Origin: Legionella sainthelensi
GTDB taxonomy: Bacteria > Pseudomonadota > Gammaproteobacteria > Legionellales > Legionellaceae
Direction of reading: 5' to 3'
Assembly (NCBI RefSeq): GCF_900637685.1
Contig: NZ_LR134388.1
Location: 4,096,934 to 4,160,933, forward strand
DNA: 64,000 bases
Position numbers and translations under genes: made by a program
Notes under the pieces: generated by a model
What the model was told of the DNA's origin: nothing
Databases searched by the model: none
What the model saw: only the letters and a program-made list of their open reading frames with translations
Part shown: one piece after another, positions 56,201 through 63,995 of the stretch
How positions within the stretch are numbered: the stretch's first letter is position 1
Layout: each line of letters starts with the position of its first letter

Positions 56201-57245
56201 CATTCATCTGCTCATCAAGAACATAAGTTTGAGTATTTTTAAAAGGAACGCCAATCGCAGATAGATGTTCATCGCTAGCAAGTAATTTTTCATTAATAAC
56301 ATGACGACAAGCAAATGTAGTGGCTTCTGATGGCCCATACCCATTAATCAAAGTCACTGGTTTGTTTATTTTATTGCGATGCACTATAAACTGCCTTAAA
56401 AGAGCTGGGTTTATTTGCTCTCCACCAAAAAGGATGGTTTTAGGTTGGTTCAGAGCTTTAGGTGCCGACTTGATTAATTGATGAAATAGTGCGGTAGGTA
56501 AGAGTAAATACTCCACTGCATTATCTTCAAGAGTTTTTTTCAACTCCAGAGGATTGGTACGAACCTCTTTTGAAATAACACAAAGTTTTCCTCCATTTAA
56601 TAGCGAACTCCATATTTCGAACGTGCTGGCATCAAAGGCCAAATTGTTACATTGAGCTACAATCTGACCGGACTGCACCGAGGCATAGTTTTCAACAACT
56701 GCCAAATTGACCACTGACTGGTGAGGGATAATTACTCCTTTAGGTTTTCCTGTTGATCCCGACGTATAAATCATATAGAGAGGCTCTTCAGGATGGATCA
56801 TTTCCTTAATGTTTTCTTTAGAGTAACTGATTGATTCGAGATGAAGTTGCCTCACAAGATATTGAGGTACACTAATTTCTTGCAGCTTTTGCTTTAATTC
56901 ATCACTGGTTATAACAAGCCTGGGATTCGTATCATTAAGCATATGATTTAATCGAGTTACTGGAGCTAATGTATCCATAGGAACATATACAGCACCAAGT
57001 TTGGCGATCGCTAAAATACACAATATAAAATCGGTGCTGGGATCCAGAAGAATTGCAACACAATCCCCTTTGATTATGCCATTTTTTCTTAAACAATGAG
57101 AAAACTGGTTTACTTTTTGATTTAAGTCATAATAAGTATATTGTGATTTTTTATCACTTAAAGCAATGTAATCTGAAGTTGTTTTGACTTGAGATTCAAA
57201 TAATTCAATGACGCTGTATTTATAAGAGCGTTTTTTTTTATTCAT
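50292..57245 (-). CDS. hybrid NRPS-PKS megasynthase (A-PCP-KS-AT-KR-ACP-TE)
   Basis: A 2317-residue one-module assembly line. A domain (about 10-515): TSGSTGKPKG, FDAS, NGYGPSEATT, YKTGDL, Lys503 in IGKIDK. PCP: Ser559 in DLGATS. KS (612-1035): Cys781 in TACST, His917, His957. AT (1132-1420): Ser1223 in GHSIGE, with HAFH (1320-1323), which points to malonyl-CoA. KR (about 1490-1935): GGLGGIG, Ser1884, Tyr1897, Asn1901. ACP: Ser2046 in LGGHS. TE (about 2100-2317): Ser2175 in GYSFGG, His2294. There is no condensation, DH, ER or methyltransferase domain. The A domain should charge one amino acid, extended once by malonyl, reduced and released. All catalytic residues look intact. The gene starts after GAGG and precedes the kinase gene by 37 bases. 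No phosphopantetheinyl transferase is in the window. Confidence 0.95.
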   Translation of the reverse strand: MNKKKRSYKYSVIELFESQVKTTSDYIALSDKKSQYTYYDLNQKVNQFSHCLRKNGIIKGDCVAILLDPSTDFILCILAIAKLGAVYVPMDTLAPVTRLNHMLNDTNPRLVITSDELKQKLQEISVPQYLVRQLHLESISYSKENIKEMIHPEEPLYMIYTSGSTGKPKGVIIPHQSVVNLAVVENYASVQSGQIVAQCNNLAFDASTFEIWSSLLNGGKLCVISKEVRTNPLELKKTLEDNAVEYLLLPTALFHQLIKSAPKALNQPKTILFGGEQINPALLRQFIVHRNKINKPVTLINGYGPSEATTFACRHVINEKLLASDEHLSAIGVPFKNTQTYVLDEQMNEADEGELYLSGIHLALGYHRSEEITFEKFIKNPFCQTAPFERMYKTGDLVKKLPTGELLYTGRVDDQVKVGGYRIHLSEVERKLMKHNEVSLAAVVVEMGGGLHKMLTAYIVFSSPHTKIHADELREFLSQELPSYMLPAKYVMVDELPLTPIGKIDKTKLDQIPHTDLSFYIDKSLTNKTEETLKEIWNHLLNRSHIEVNKNLFDLGATSLLITEACTLINQALHTELQVVDLLEHPTIHKLTKYIEGDIDVPMVREIHSTASWDIAIVGMSCRFPGANNIDQFWDNLCQGKDCLTRFNSEEFSSSLQKTSNFVPVKGVLTDIDQFDASFFNFSPVDANITDPQQRIFLECAWEALEHAAVAPKKQEERTISVFAGMTDSTYLHENLLKNNRFCREYDLFHQRIATSLSMLSTQTSYRLNLKGRSVNVNTACSTGLIAVDHACQDLILGHSDIALAGASCITIPQIDGYIYQPGSIVSPDGYCRPFSSKANGTVFSNGVGVVVLKRLEDAINDRNTIYAVIKSRGVNNDGVDKLGFTAPSMSGQVSCIKDALCQAKITPEQISFVETHGTATALGDVIEIHALSAVYREQTDRSHYCALGSVKANIGHTDVAAGIAGLIKTALCLYYKKITPLIYFDKPNPHLGLEGSPFYVNDQLMDWENDHGVRYAGISSFGVGGTNVHMILSDYDVHQQSTPRLLQTEELVMISGKTQRALEEQIQKLDQYLSTDECHDYMLRNIAYTLHKGRDDFNWRHFSVGKKIIEIQKGFQENYSVYCDDELQYSVVLMFSGQGTQYPRMAMELFDLIPRFREYVLQGINAANHYLNCDLLYLIKNSATDSLAPTQFTQPALFIIEYALARLLMDCGVQPDVLIGHSIGEYVAACLAGVFSFEDGIALVCERGLLMANVPAGQMLSIECSDEECQEYQLIAGVSLALHNATHQYVLAGSPERIEILERHLMKHKKQYHKLKVSHAFHSDMMECLEKPFKELFSNITLSPPTIPIVSNVTGDWLSAEDAMSPDYWYRHLRHTVQFARGVHLLLQDEHPLFVEVGLGQSLCGFVTTMSSQPIFVTPTLPGRYKAVSDMTQFLTTLGRLWTKGVSVLLDPVYGSSIRKKIALPTYAFQRQRYWIHPDEGSLKHNKGTTLYSPVWTREALSEVSHACKVSDYQWVVFKDTMDIGQQIINVLSFYNAQPVIIEAGDEFIIHSQTHFTINPAVKEHYIDCFNCLKKALNHPKFIHCWSLDAIEEPQNDTTIESGFDKGFYSLLYVIQSYVELIGAQHELSCCIMTHGTQPVLGTERLSPANATLSSFCRVVPLEHPLIRCLMVDIARDVKGVDLTLIFADILATLIDKSENILIAYRNNYRWLPSHVAIENNFLKSRLSDKGIYLITGGLGGIGLALSEAIATQVSQPILILSSRRSYPPQDQWTQILKDKNHEEHGTISQLKYIESLGASINLYPCDVTNEQEVSQLLHWIFLNFGKLNGLIHAAGRAGKGVIQLKTHEKAHQVLSTKIYGAYYLAKATHNLPILDFVVLISSIAAVVGAKGQLDYSAANAGLDVMAQSNLFHSKFTLSLNWNTWRDVGMSVDSSTTNALNLFNLGNDISSQEGQSLFLNALSTSYRQLIISNYELARYQALLANPVNQQEETKNTVAREYLNIKTIYSEPEDELEKQLAELWQECLHIDFIGREDNFFALGGHSLKAMSLVEQMNAVFNCSLSIQHMYKAPTIALLRQLISENQKQTIDIIVPLNEVDELKPKLFFCHPVSGLVYCFNEIASLWKSASIYGIQDPSISVGKMLYDSIDSMAKQYVDAILHIQPQGPYNLVGYSFGGTMVYEIAHRLRQQHHEIGLLVLIESWSVFSPRQREDSYSIEHFFAMDDKKSKELAYLAAERMRLLLEHEPTRTNQDMILFKAKKLNDGYLEIDDPYNGWAKFNKGNIICRIIDANHDTIMNEENSKMIAEFLQKSDFYQ

Positions 57246-57564
57246 TATTTAACCTCATTCCTGGTTTTCTATTTGTGGTTAATCCATAACTTAATTTTAA
57301 AAATCAACATAAGTTCATTAACATATAGTACAAAACAAATGCAATTGAGTATTTTATCATCAATAAATAATAAAAAATATTAGAGCAGTTTCCCACTTTA
57401 TACGAATCGCGCGCCATCCTTAAGGGAGCGTCACAAAATTGAATTTAAAAGATGATTTGGGCGATTCTGTTCTTGGATTCTTCGAGCTTGGGAAACACGA
57501 AGCGCTGTCGCTAAGTCTCATGCAATTCTTAGCGACGGAGTTTTATTTTAAATCCCTCGGTATT
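57246..57564. promoter_or_regulatory. 319-bp region upstream of the NRPS-PKS gene, with hairpin
   Basis: This AT-rich stretch must hold the promoter of the synthase-kinase unit. A perfect 9-bp dyad, GTCGCTAAG (57507-57515) and CTTAGCGAC (57528-57536) with a 12-base loop, lies about 270 bases upstream of the synthase start. It may be the terminator of the upstream membrane gene (no U-tract on that strand) or a protein-binding site. Confidence 0.45.
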
Positions 57565-59177
57565 CTAGGAATAGCAATAACTACCCTCAATTACTTTCTC
57601 TTCAGAGGGGACTGGTAAAGCAAAATGAGCCGCTTCTTTTTTACTCTTGTGTTGATCATAAGCATGATAAATTTCATAGCCTACATACATAGCTGTTAAT
57701 GCTATTGCTGCAGGCCAGCATATAGCAAAAGTAGTAATTAAAAGTGCGGGCATTACCGTATTTTTCACCATCGTAAATATAAAATCATTACGTGCCGCTT
57801 GATACTCTTTAAATGCCACTTCAAGATCTTTTCCTAAAAGTTGTGCTTGCTCTAATCGCAAACTTTTTTCTTGGAATGTGGAATAAGCACCAGCAGAAAG
57901 ATACATTGCTGTAGCAAGGGTACACACAAAAAACTAGCAACAATGATACCAGGAGGCGTAAATAACAACGAAGCCGTAAATCCAAGCATCAACAAAGCCG
58001 CTGCTGAGGCAACAAAATAAAAAGTGCCTTGTTTGGTTCGCCAGTCAATTTCCAATTCTTTTAATTGAGCCTGCAACATAGCTATATGAGTCGCCGCATC
58101 TTTAATTTCAGTAGCATCCTTAAGTTGCATTAAACGTTTATTGTACTCCTCGATTTCCTGCTCATACTGCGCTTTTTTAATGAGGTAATCTTGTTTTGCC
58201 AGCTGACATTTATATAAAGTCATACATACGTCAAATCCTAAAAAGACAGCAGTAATGGCTCCTGCAACAGGACCCGGAATATGGGTAATATGGTTAAAGT
58301 TCGTCAAGAAGTTAACAGTAGCCCACACCAAGTCATTGGCAAAATTGCAATGACGCTTATAGAGTTCGTATTTAAAACGTTCTAAAGCGGTTGTTTTATC
58401 CTTTTTTTCTGCATCAGTTGGGAAGAACGTATGCCTTATCAATAATCCTGCATCGATCATAAAGCGCATTAGAAAAAAGCCAACACTAAAATAATTAAGT
58501 ATGCCATTGGGCGCTTGAATGACAGAGATTATTTTATCAACATCCGTATGTGTGCCTAAAATTGCATCCAATTTATCAATAAGTTGCAGATCCTTGGCTA
58601 GCGCAAGACCTGTAGTTAAAGTGAGTCGGCAAAAAACCCAGTACACGCGGCACAAATTAGAGTAAGCAACGTAATCACGAATTTGTGAGATATGAAAAGG
58701 GGAAGACATCAAATTACGGAAACTTTTCAGATAACTTTGTTTTAAAGATTCAATAAATGCTTCTTCCGAAACGACATCATCATTTTTATTTAATAAATGA
58801 TTTTTAATTTTTTTCTTTACATTTTTATATTCTTCTTCTTTGCTTTGTTGGGAATAGGCTTTATAAAAATTTTCCAATAAAGTGGCGCAATAATAACAAT
58901 ACAACCAAAATGCTTCATTATTTTTATCTTTTTGCTTTTGCAATATTGCAAACGTATGCACAAACTCATCTTCAAGCGTCTTTTGATTTTGTAACAAAAA
59001 GGGATAACCAATATGGCTCGCTCTGGTTTCTATGTTTTCAATTTTATTGGTTACCGTATCTTTTTTAGGAAGTTGTAGAAAAAACTGGTTTTTGTCGCTT
59101 TTAAAGGCCATATTTTGCTTTGAATAAACCATCCCCAACCTCTCAAAAAATATACAGTAAGTACTGTACGTTATCAT
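57565..59177 (-). pseudogene. large hypothetical membrane protein, frameshifted near the C-terminus
   Basis: The first frame (57852-59177) encodes a protein that starts MITYSTYC, has charged helical regions (about 90-160) and hydrophobic segments near residues 180-200, 240-260, 300-325 and 385-415, then ends unnaturally. Another frame, 57565-57927, supplies the tail: CTLATAMYLSAGAYSTFQEK, a coiled coil and a last hydrophobic pair. One T missing from the run at 57928-57933 (six, seven expected) joins them after IIVAS. The full protein is about 535 residues. A coiled coil at about 335-380 is clear. I do not recognise a family; the layout suits a Legionella-specific or effector-like membrane protein. 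Confidence 0.65.
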
Positions 59178-59327
59178 TTGATTTTGCTTTTGACAAGATA
59201 TTTATGTGTGTTTTTATTACAATGTTTTCAAAAAACAGATACCTCATGGACTGATGATGTGATCTCGATTTTAGAGGTATTTGAGTGAATGATTTAGGGT
59301 AGCTTGTGATGGTATTTAAAGAATAAT

Positions 59328-60686
59328 TTATTTACCAATACAAAAGCTTGAAAAAATTCGTCCTAATAAATCATCGGAACTGAATTCCCCTGTTATTTCG
59401 CATAACGTTTGATGAGCAAGACGCAAATCTTCCGCTAGTAACTCTCCAGCTCGATGTTCTGCTAATTGTTGTTGTCCCATAAGCAGTATATTTTTTGCCT
59501 CATCTAATGCCTGAAGATGGCGTCTTCTAGCAAGAAATTGTCCTTCATTAGGCTGATAACCTACAACTTGTTTTATTAGTTGTTTTAAAGCTTCGATTCC
59601 TTCACCTGATTTAGCGCAGAGGTATATCGAATGATTTTCCACATGTGCCGATTGTCCTAATGTATCAATTTTATTAAATAACGTAATAATAGGAACTTCT
59701 TCTGGTAAAGACGCTCGAATTTCTTGTGATAAATCGTAATGATGCTCTAGATCATTAATGTCAACAACCAATAAAACACAATCCGCCTTTTTTAATTCTT
59801 GCCAAGCACGTTTGATTCCTTCTTTTTCCACGATATCATCAGAATCCCTTAATCCTGCTGTATCAATAATATGTACAGGAATATCATCCAATAAAATATG
59901 TTCTCGCATCACATCGCGCGTAGTTCCTGCAACTTCAGTAACAATCGCTACATCTCTTCCTGCTAAACAATTAATTAATGTTGATTTACCTGCATTAGGT
60001 CTTCCGGCAATAACCACAGACAGTCCCTCGCGTAAAATAACGCCTTGATTCGTTTGGGAACGTATGGCATCCAGTTTAGCTAATATGTGCTGTAACAATT
60101 GAGCAACCTTGCCATCATTAAGGAAGTCAATTTCTTCTTCTGGAAAATCAATTGAGGCCTCTACATACAAACGTAAATGTATAATCTGTTCATTTAACTG
60201 ATTAATTTTAGCAGAAAACTCTCCCTGAAGTGATTTGAACGCCATTCTTGCGGCTGTTTGTGAGCTGGCTTGAATTAAATCAGCTATGGCTTCCGCTTGG
60301 GTCAAATCAATTTTATCATTTAAAAAGGCGCGTTCAGAAAACTCACCAGGACGGGCTAAACGAGCACCTAAATGAACGCATTCCTTAGTTAACATATCAA
60401 GAACAATAGGTGATCCATGTGCTTGAATTTCGACAACATCTTCCCCAGTAAATGAATGAGGTTGTTTAAAATAAATCATTATTCCTTGATCGATCACCAA
60501 AAAATCTTCATCTTTCGCCTGAGAACAAGCATAAAAAGAACAAAAAGTCGCTAATCGAGGTTGCAAGGCCTTATTACCATTTAAGGAAATTGCAATAGAA
60601 TATGCTTGAGGTCCTGATAATCTAAGGATGCCTACCCCACCTCTTCCTGGTGGGGTAGCTAGAGCTACAATTGTTTCTGTGAACAT
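59328..60686 (-). CDS. mnmE: MnmE (TrmE), tRNA modification GTPase
   Basis: MnmE works with MnmG to install the 5-carboxymethylaminomethyl group on wobble uridine of tRNAs. The 452-residue protein has the folate-binding N-terminus ([16 protein letters not shown]), G1 [10 protein letters not shown]3 DTAGLRD, the G4 NKID and the C-terminal CIGK box. It starts one base after the yidC stop. This is the standard block beside the replication origin. Confidence 0.98.
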   Translation of the reverse strand: MFTETIVALATPPGRGGVGILRLSGPQAYSIAISLNGNKALQPRLATFCSFYACSQAKDEDFLVIDQGIMIYFKQPHSFTGEDVVEIQAHGSPIVLDMLTKECVHLGARLARPGEFSERAFLNDKIDLTQAEAIADLIQASSQTAARMAFKSLQGEFSAKINQLNEQIIHLRLYVEASIDFPEEEIDFLNDGKVAQLLQHILAKLDAIRSQTNQGVILREGLSVVIAGRPNAGKSTLINCLAGRDVAIVTEVAGTTRDVMREHILLDDIPVHIIDTAGLRDSDDIVEKEGIKRAWQELKKADCVLLVVDINDLEHHYDLSQEIRASLPEEVPIITLFNKIDTLGQSAHVENHSIYLCAKSGEGIEALKQLIKQVVGYQPNEGQFLARRRHLQALDEAKNILLMGQQQLAEHRAGELLAEDLRLAHQTLCEITGEFSSDDLLGRIFSSFCIGK

Positions 60687-62357
60687 TTATTTAACAACAG
60701 CAAGTTTTTTAGCCGGTTTCTCGTCAGAAAATTTACGTGTAATGTACCATTGTTGCAATATGGATAACGTGTTATTCACAATCCAGTATAGTACCAGACC
60801 GGCAGGGAAACTCCAAAATAGACCGGTAAATAGTACAGGTAAAAACATCATTACCTTAGCTTGCATTGGATCAGGTGGTGCAGGATTTAGTTTTTGCTGA
60901 ATCAACATCGTTGCTCCCATAATTAATGGTAACACATGGTAGGGATCAGCATCCGATAAATCTTTAATCCAAAGAATAAATGGTGCCTGTCTTAGCTCAA
61001 CACTCTCTAACAAAACCCAGTAAAGAGCAATAAAAACAGGAATTTGGATTACAATAGGTAAACACCCACCTAATGGATTAACTTTTTCTTGCTTATACAG
61101 CTCCATAGTGGCTTGACTAATTTTTGCTTTATCATCCCCATAGCGCTCCCGCAACGCTTGCAATTTGGGTTGTAATTTACGCATCCCTGCCATTGATTTA
61201 TAACTTGCTGCGGATAAACGATAAAACGCCAACTTAATCAAAACGGTTACTAAGACAATAGACCAACCCCAGTTACCTACAACATTATTAATGACTTTCA
61301 TTAATGAGAAAAGCAGTGAAGATAAGAACCATAAAATTCCATAATCAACTGTGAGATCGAGTGAAGGAGCAATGCTTTTTAGGGTACTTGTAATCTCTGG
61401 ACCTACATAAAGTTTAGAGCCTACAGTCTTTTCTTGATTCGGTTGAAGAGTAATAGGCTGACTTACGGCGCCTATAGTGTAATCATTATTAACAGAGCGA
61501 GTGTAAAATTTATTGGTTGAATTGACATCCGGAATCCAGGCGCTTAAAAAATAATGTTGCTGCATGGCAACCCAGCCACCTTTACTGTCTACATCTAGAT
61601 TCGTTTTATTCATATCGCTAAAGCTTACTTTCTGATAACGATGCTTGCCTGGCTCAGAATAAGAGGCGCCAGTATAAGAGCCTACATGAAATACACTTGA
61701 TTTATCTTCTTTGGGAGAACTGCGTACCAATTGAGTATTCATATACCCAGTCCAATCGTGACTTCCTTGATTGGCAATTTTGTAGTCTACATCAATAAGA
61801 TAACTGCCTTTGGTAAAAATAAACTCTTTTTTTACATCAAGTCCATCTTCACTTTTTCCATTAAGGGTTACAACAAGTTGTTTTTGATTAGGGGCTAATT
61901 CATATTGTTGTTGTGATGATGTGAAATTAAAATTCAGGGCTTGGACATTTTGTCCTGAAGCTACAAAAAGATTACTACTTGCAATATAGCGTTCACTGGG
62001 TTGATTTTGTAAAAGAAGAAAAGGCTTATTTTTTTCTTCAATACTTTGTGGGTAATCAAGCAATTGACTTGAAACAATATCACCTTGCTGCAAGTCGATA
62101 GCCACATCTAAAACGTCAGTTTTAGCATGAATTATCGCTGCGTTATTTGTTTTTACTTCGGGAGTTGTTGTTATGGGGGTTGTGACTGCGTTAGATGGAC
62201 CCATTTGTGGCAATAATGGCCCGCTGTTTTGTTCGTTATTGATGGCACTTTCTGTTGGTGCAGGCTTAGCAGGATAGTCATTTTGCCAAGCATTCCAAAG
62301 TGATAAGCTGATTAGCGCGAGCGCCATGTATAAAATAACTCGTCGTATATCCATCAA
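60687..62357 (-). CDS. yidC: YidC, membrane protein insertase
   Basis: YidC inserts and folds inner-membrane proteins, alone or with SecYEG. The 556-residue protein has an N-terminal helix (about 7-18), a large periplasmic beta domain (about 60-340) and the five-helix insertase core (about 360-535). The core begins [20 protein letters not shown] and includes the hydrophilic-groove Arg in that first core helix region ([15 protein letters not shown]). The stop TAA directly precedes the mnmE ATG. Confidence 0.98.
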   Translation of the reverse strand: MMDIRRVILYMALALISLSLWNAWQNDYPAKPAPTESAINNEQNSGPLLPQMGPSNAVTTPITTTPEVKTNNAAIIHAKTDVLDVAIDLQQGDIVSSQLLDYPQSIEEKNKPFLLLQNQPSERYIASSNLFVASGQNVQALNFNFTSSQQQYELAPNQKQLVVTLNGKSEDGLDVKKEFIFTKGSYLIDVDYKIANQGSHDWTGYMNTQLVRSSPKEDKSSVFHVGSYTGASYSEPGKHRYQKVSFSDMNKTNLDVDSKGGWVAMQQHYFLSAWIPDVNSTNKFYTRSVNNDYTIGAVSQPITLQPNQEKTVGSKLYVGPEITSTLKSIAPSLDLTVDYGILWFLSSLLFSLMKVINNVVGNWGWSIVLVTVLIKLAFYRLSAASYKSMAGMRKLQPKLQALRERYGDDKAKISQATMELYKQEKVNPLGGCLPIVIQIPVFIALYWVLLESVELRQAPFILWIKDLSDADPYHVLPLIMGATMLIQQKLNPAPPDPMQAKVMMFLPVLFTGLFWSFPAGLVLYWIVNNTLSILQQWYITRKFSDEKPAKKLAVVK

Positions 62358-62602
62358 AAATTCTCATTGTTAGGAAGTACAGGATCATAACCACCCTTAG
62401 ACCATGGATGGCATCGTAATAATCGTTTAAGAGCCATCCACACACCTTTGGTTATGCCGCATTGCATGATAGCACTTTCTGCATATTGTGAACAACTCGG
62501 GTAATAACGGCAGCTTGGTCTTAGCAAGGGACTAATCAAATATTGATATAATTTAACGGGAAAACATACTATTTTTCGTAAAGTGAGGTTATTTTTTTCC
62601 AT
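62354..62602 (-). CDS. yidD: YidD, membrane protein insertion efficiency factor
   Basis: An 82-residue member of the small YidD family, with the family motif [15 protein letters not shown] (about 32-46) and GYDPVLPN near the end. It overlaps rnpA by 34 bases at its start and yidC by four at its stop. YidD assists YidC-dependent insertion. Confidence 0.95.
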   Translation of the reverse strand: MEKNNLTLRKIVCFPVKLYQYLISPLLRPSCRYYPSCSQYAESAIMQCGITKGVWMALKRLLRCHPWSKGGYDPVLPNNENF

Positions 62603-62913
62603 GTTTTGCCCAATCTAGCGTTTATATTTGCATTTGTTTGTTTTGCAACGCCTTGTCTTGCTAAAATAACAATATCGACTGAGGGTAATTCTTCGTATCG
62701 AAAACTTTCTCTTAACAGCCGTTTGATGCGATTTCGATCATGGGCTTTTGCTATCATTTTTTTTGATAGCGCAAGCCCTAGTCTTGCATAACCTAAATTA
62801 TTTTTTCTATAAAGAATAATAAATTCGGATGTTACAATTTTACTCGCTTGTTCAAACACATGACTATAATCAAATTTTGTTAGTAATCGCTGTGTTTTTG
62901 TAAATGCAAACAC
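62569..62913 (-). CDS. rnpA: RnpA, ribonuclease P protein component
   Basis: RnpA is the protein subunit that helps RNase P mature tRNA 5' ends. The 114-residue protein has RYARLG-type residues ([14 protein letters not shown]) and the RNR signature [17 protein letters not shown]. It starts at a GTG immediately after the rpmH stop; this non-ATG start is common for rnpA. Confidence 0.96.
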   Translation of the reverse strand: MFAFTKTQRLLTKFDYSHVFEQASKIVTSEFIILYRKNNLGYARLGLALSKKMIAKAHDRNRIKRLLRESFRYEELPSVDIVILARQGVAKQTNANINARLGKTWKKITSLYEK

Positions 62914-63048
62914 TTAAGCAGTCAAACGTTTACGTCCTTTAGCTCGACGACGCTTGATTACTAATCTACCTGCACGAGTTGCCATACGCTCACGAAAACC
63001 ATGATCGCGTTTGCGCTTTAAATTACTGGGTTGAAAGGTGCGTTTCAT
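62914..63048 (-). CDS. rpmH: 50S ribosomal protein L34
   Basis: A 44-residue, very basic protein starting [19 protein letters not shown] with the ending [10 protein letters not shown], an exact fit to bacterial L34. Its stop lies next to the rnpA GTG. Its promoter should lie in the AT-rich region at 63049-63120. Confidence 0.97.
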   Translation of the reverse strand: MKRTFQPSNLKRKRDHGFRERMATRAGRLVIKRRRAKGRKRLTA

Positions 63049-63230
63049 GATGAACCTGTTAATAAAATTCTAAGGCTCGCAATGATAGAGAACTTTTTTT
63101 CTACTGTCAATTTAGAGATTGATTATTTTTTGTATATTTATTTAGTTGTACGAATATTTTTGTTTGTCCGTTAATAACATAATCATTTTTTTATTTTAAA
63201 TTTTTTATTGTTATTAGTGAGAAGATCTTC

Positions 63231-63239
63231 TGTTGATAA
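63231..63239 (-). promoter_or_regulatory. near-consensus DnaA box
   Basis: TGTTGATAA is the reverse complement of TTATCAACA, one mismatch from the consensus box. Confidence 0.45.
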
Positions 63240-63342
63240 CTATAAAAAGGTTATATAAATCAATTAGATATGTTTAATTAAACTCTGTATACAACCTCTA
63301 TTTATTGTTGTGATCTTTCTGTATGTATTTTTAAGAAATTAT

Positions 63343-63351
63343 TTATACACA
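63343..63351 (+). promoter_or_regulatory. DnaA box, consensus class
   Basis: TTATACACA matches TTATNCACA. Confidence 0.6.
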
Positions 63352-63627
63352 ATGTTATTATCATCTTATACGCCCTTTATGATCTTATTTATTCATAGAT
63401 CTGTTCACACTTATTTTCATGACAGTGAATTCATTTAATTCTTAAAAAATCTTGTTATGGATTGTTTCAGATGCTACAGCTGATGGGACTTTAATAGGTG
63501 TATTTAATGATATATAGAAAAATAATCGGACAATATCATATAAGGCGTTAGTAACTTTTGATGGATTACCGTTTTGTTCCATCTTATAGGATAAATTTTT
63601 TTAATTTTAAAAAGTCCATACTTTTTT

Positions 63628-63636
63628 TGTGGATAA
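63628..63636 (-). promoter_or_regulatory. consensus DnaA box
   Basis: TGTGGATAA is the exact reverse complement of TTATCCACA, the high-affinity DnaA box. Confidence 0.75.
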
Positions 63637-63995
63637 CTTTCTTTTATATGAAAGCCTGAGTATAATTCAAATGCAGCTGCACCTTAGTGAACTGAAGAAA
63701 ATTTCTCTAGGGTCTTTTGACAATTAGTGCACCTTGACTACGTGTTGTGCTTTATACGCTATATCCAACTTTGCACGAACTCAATAGGAGTTCAAATAGA
63801 TTCATACCCTTTGGATCTCGCGTATACACCTTGTGTTGTAGTGAATCACAATAGATTGTCATTAAGCCCTAGCTTCATGCAAATAATTTACATACTTAAT
63901 TATCTTGCTGTCCGGGTACTTTCAGTGGCATATTTTAATACTGTGATAATTAGTTTTTAAATATTCTTTTTACCATTCTTCTTTGATGAGGAGTT

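Larger units (their letters stand above)
63049..63995. other. candidate oriC / dnaA upstream region
   Basis: 947 bases with no credible gene lie between rpmH and the expected dnaA start. They are very AT-rich and contain a perfect DnaA box and two near-consensus boxes. The rpmH-to-dnaA gap is a usual site of the origin in this phylum. An open frame at 63727-63960 has no plausible product. Confidence 0.65.

Noticed and set aside
56900..57245. Condensation domain at the N-terminus of the synthase
   Set aside because: No HHxxxDG motif; the protein opens directly with the adenylation domain.
63727..63960. 77-residue open frame in the origin region
   Set aside because: No ribosome-binding site, no recognisable motif, and it lies in the rpmH-dnaA gap with DnaA boxes nearby; treated as chance.
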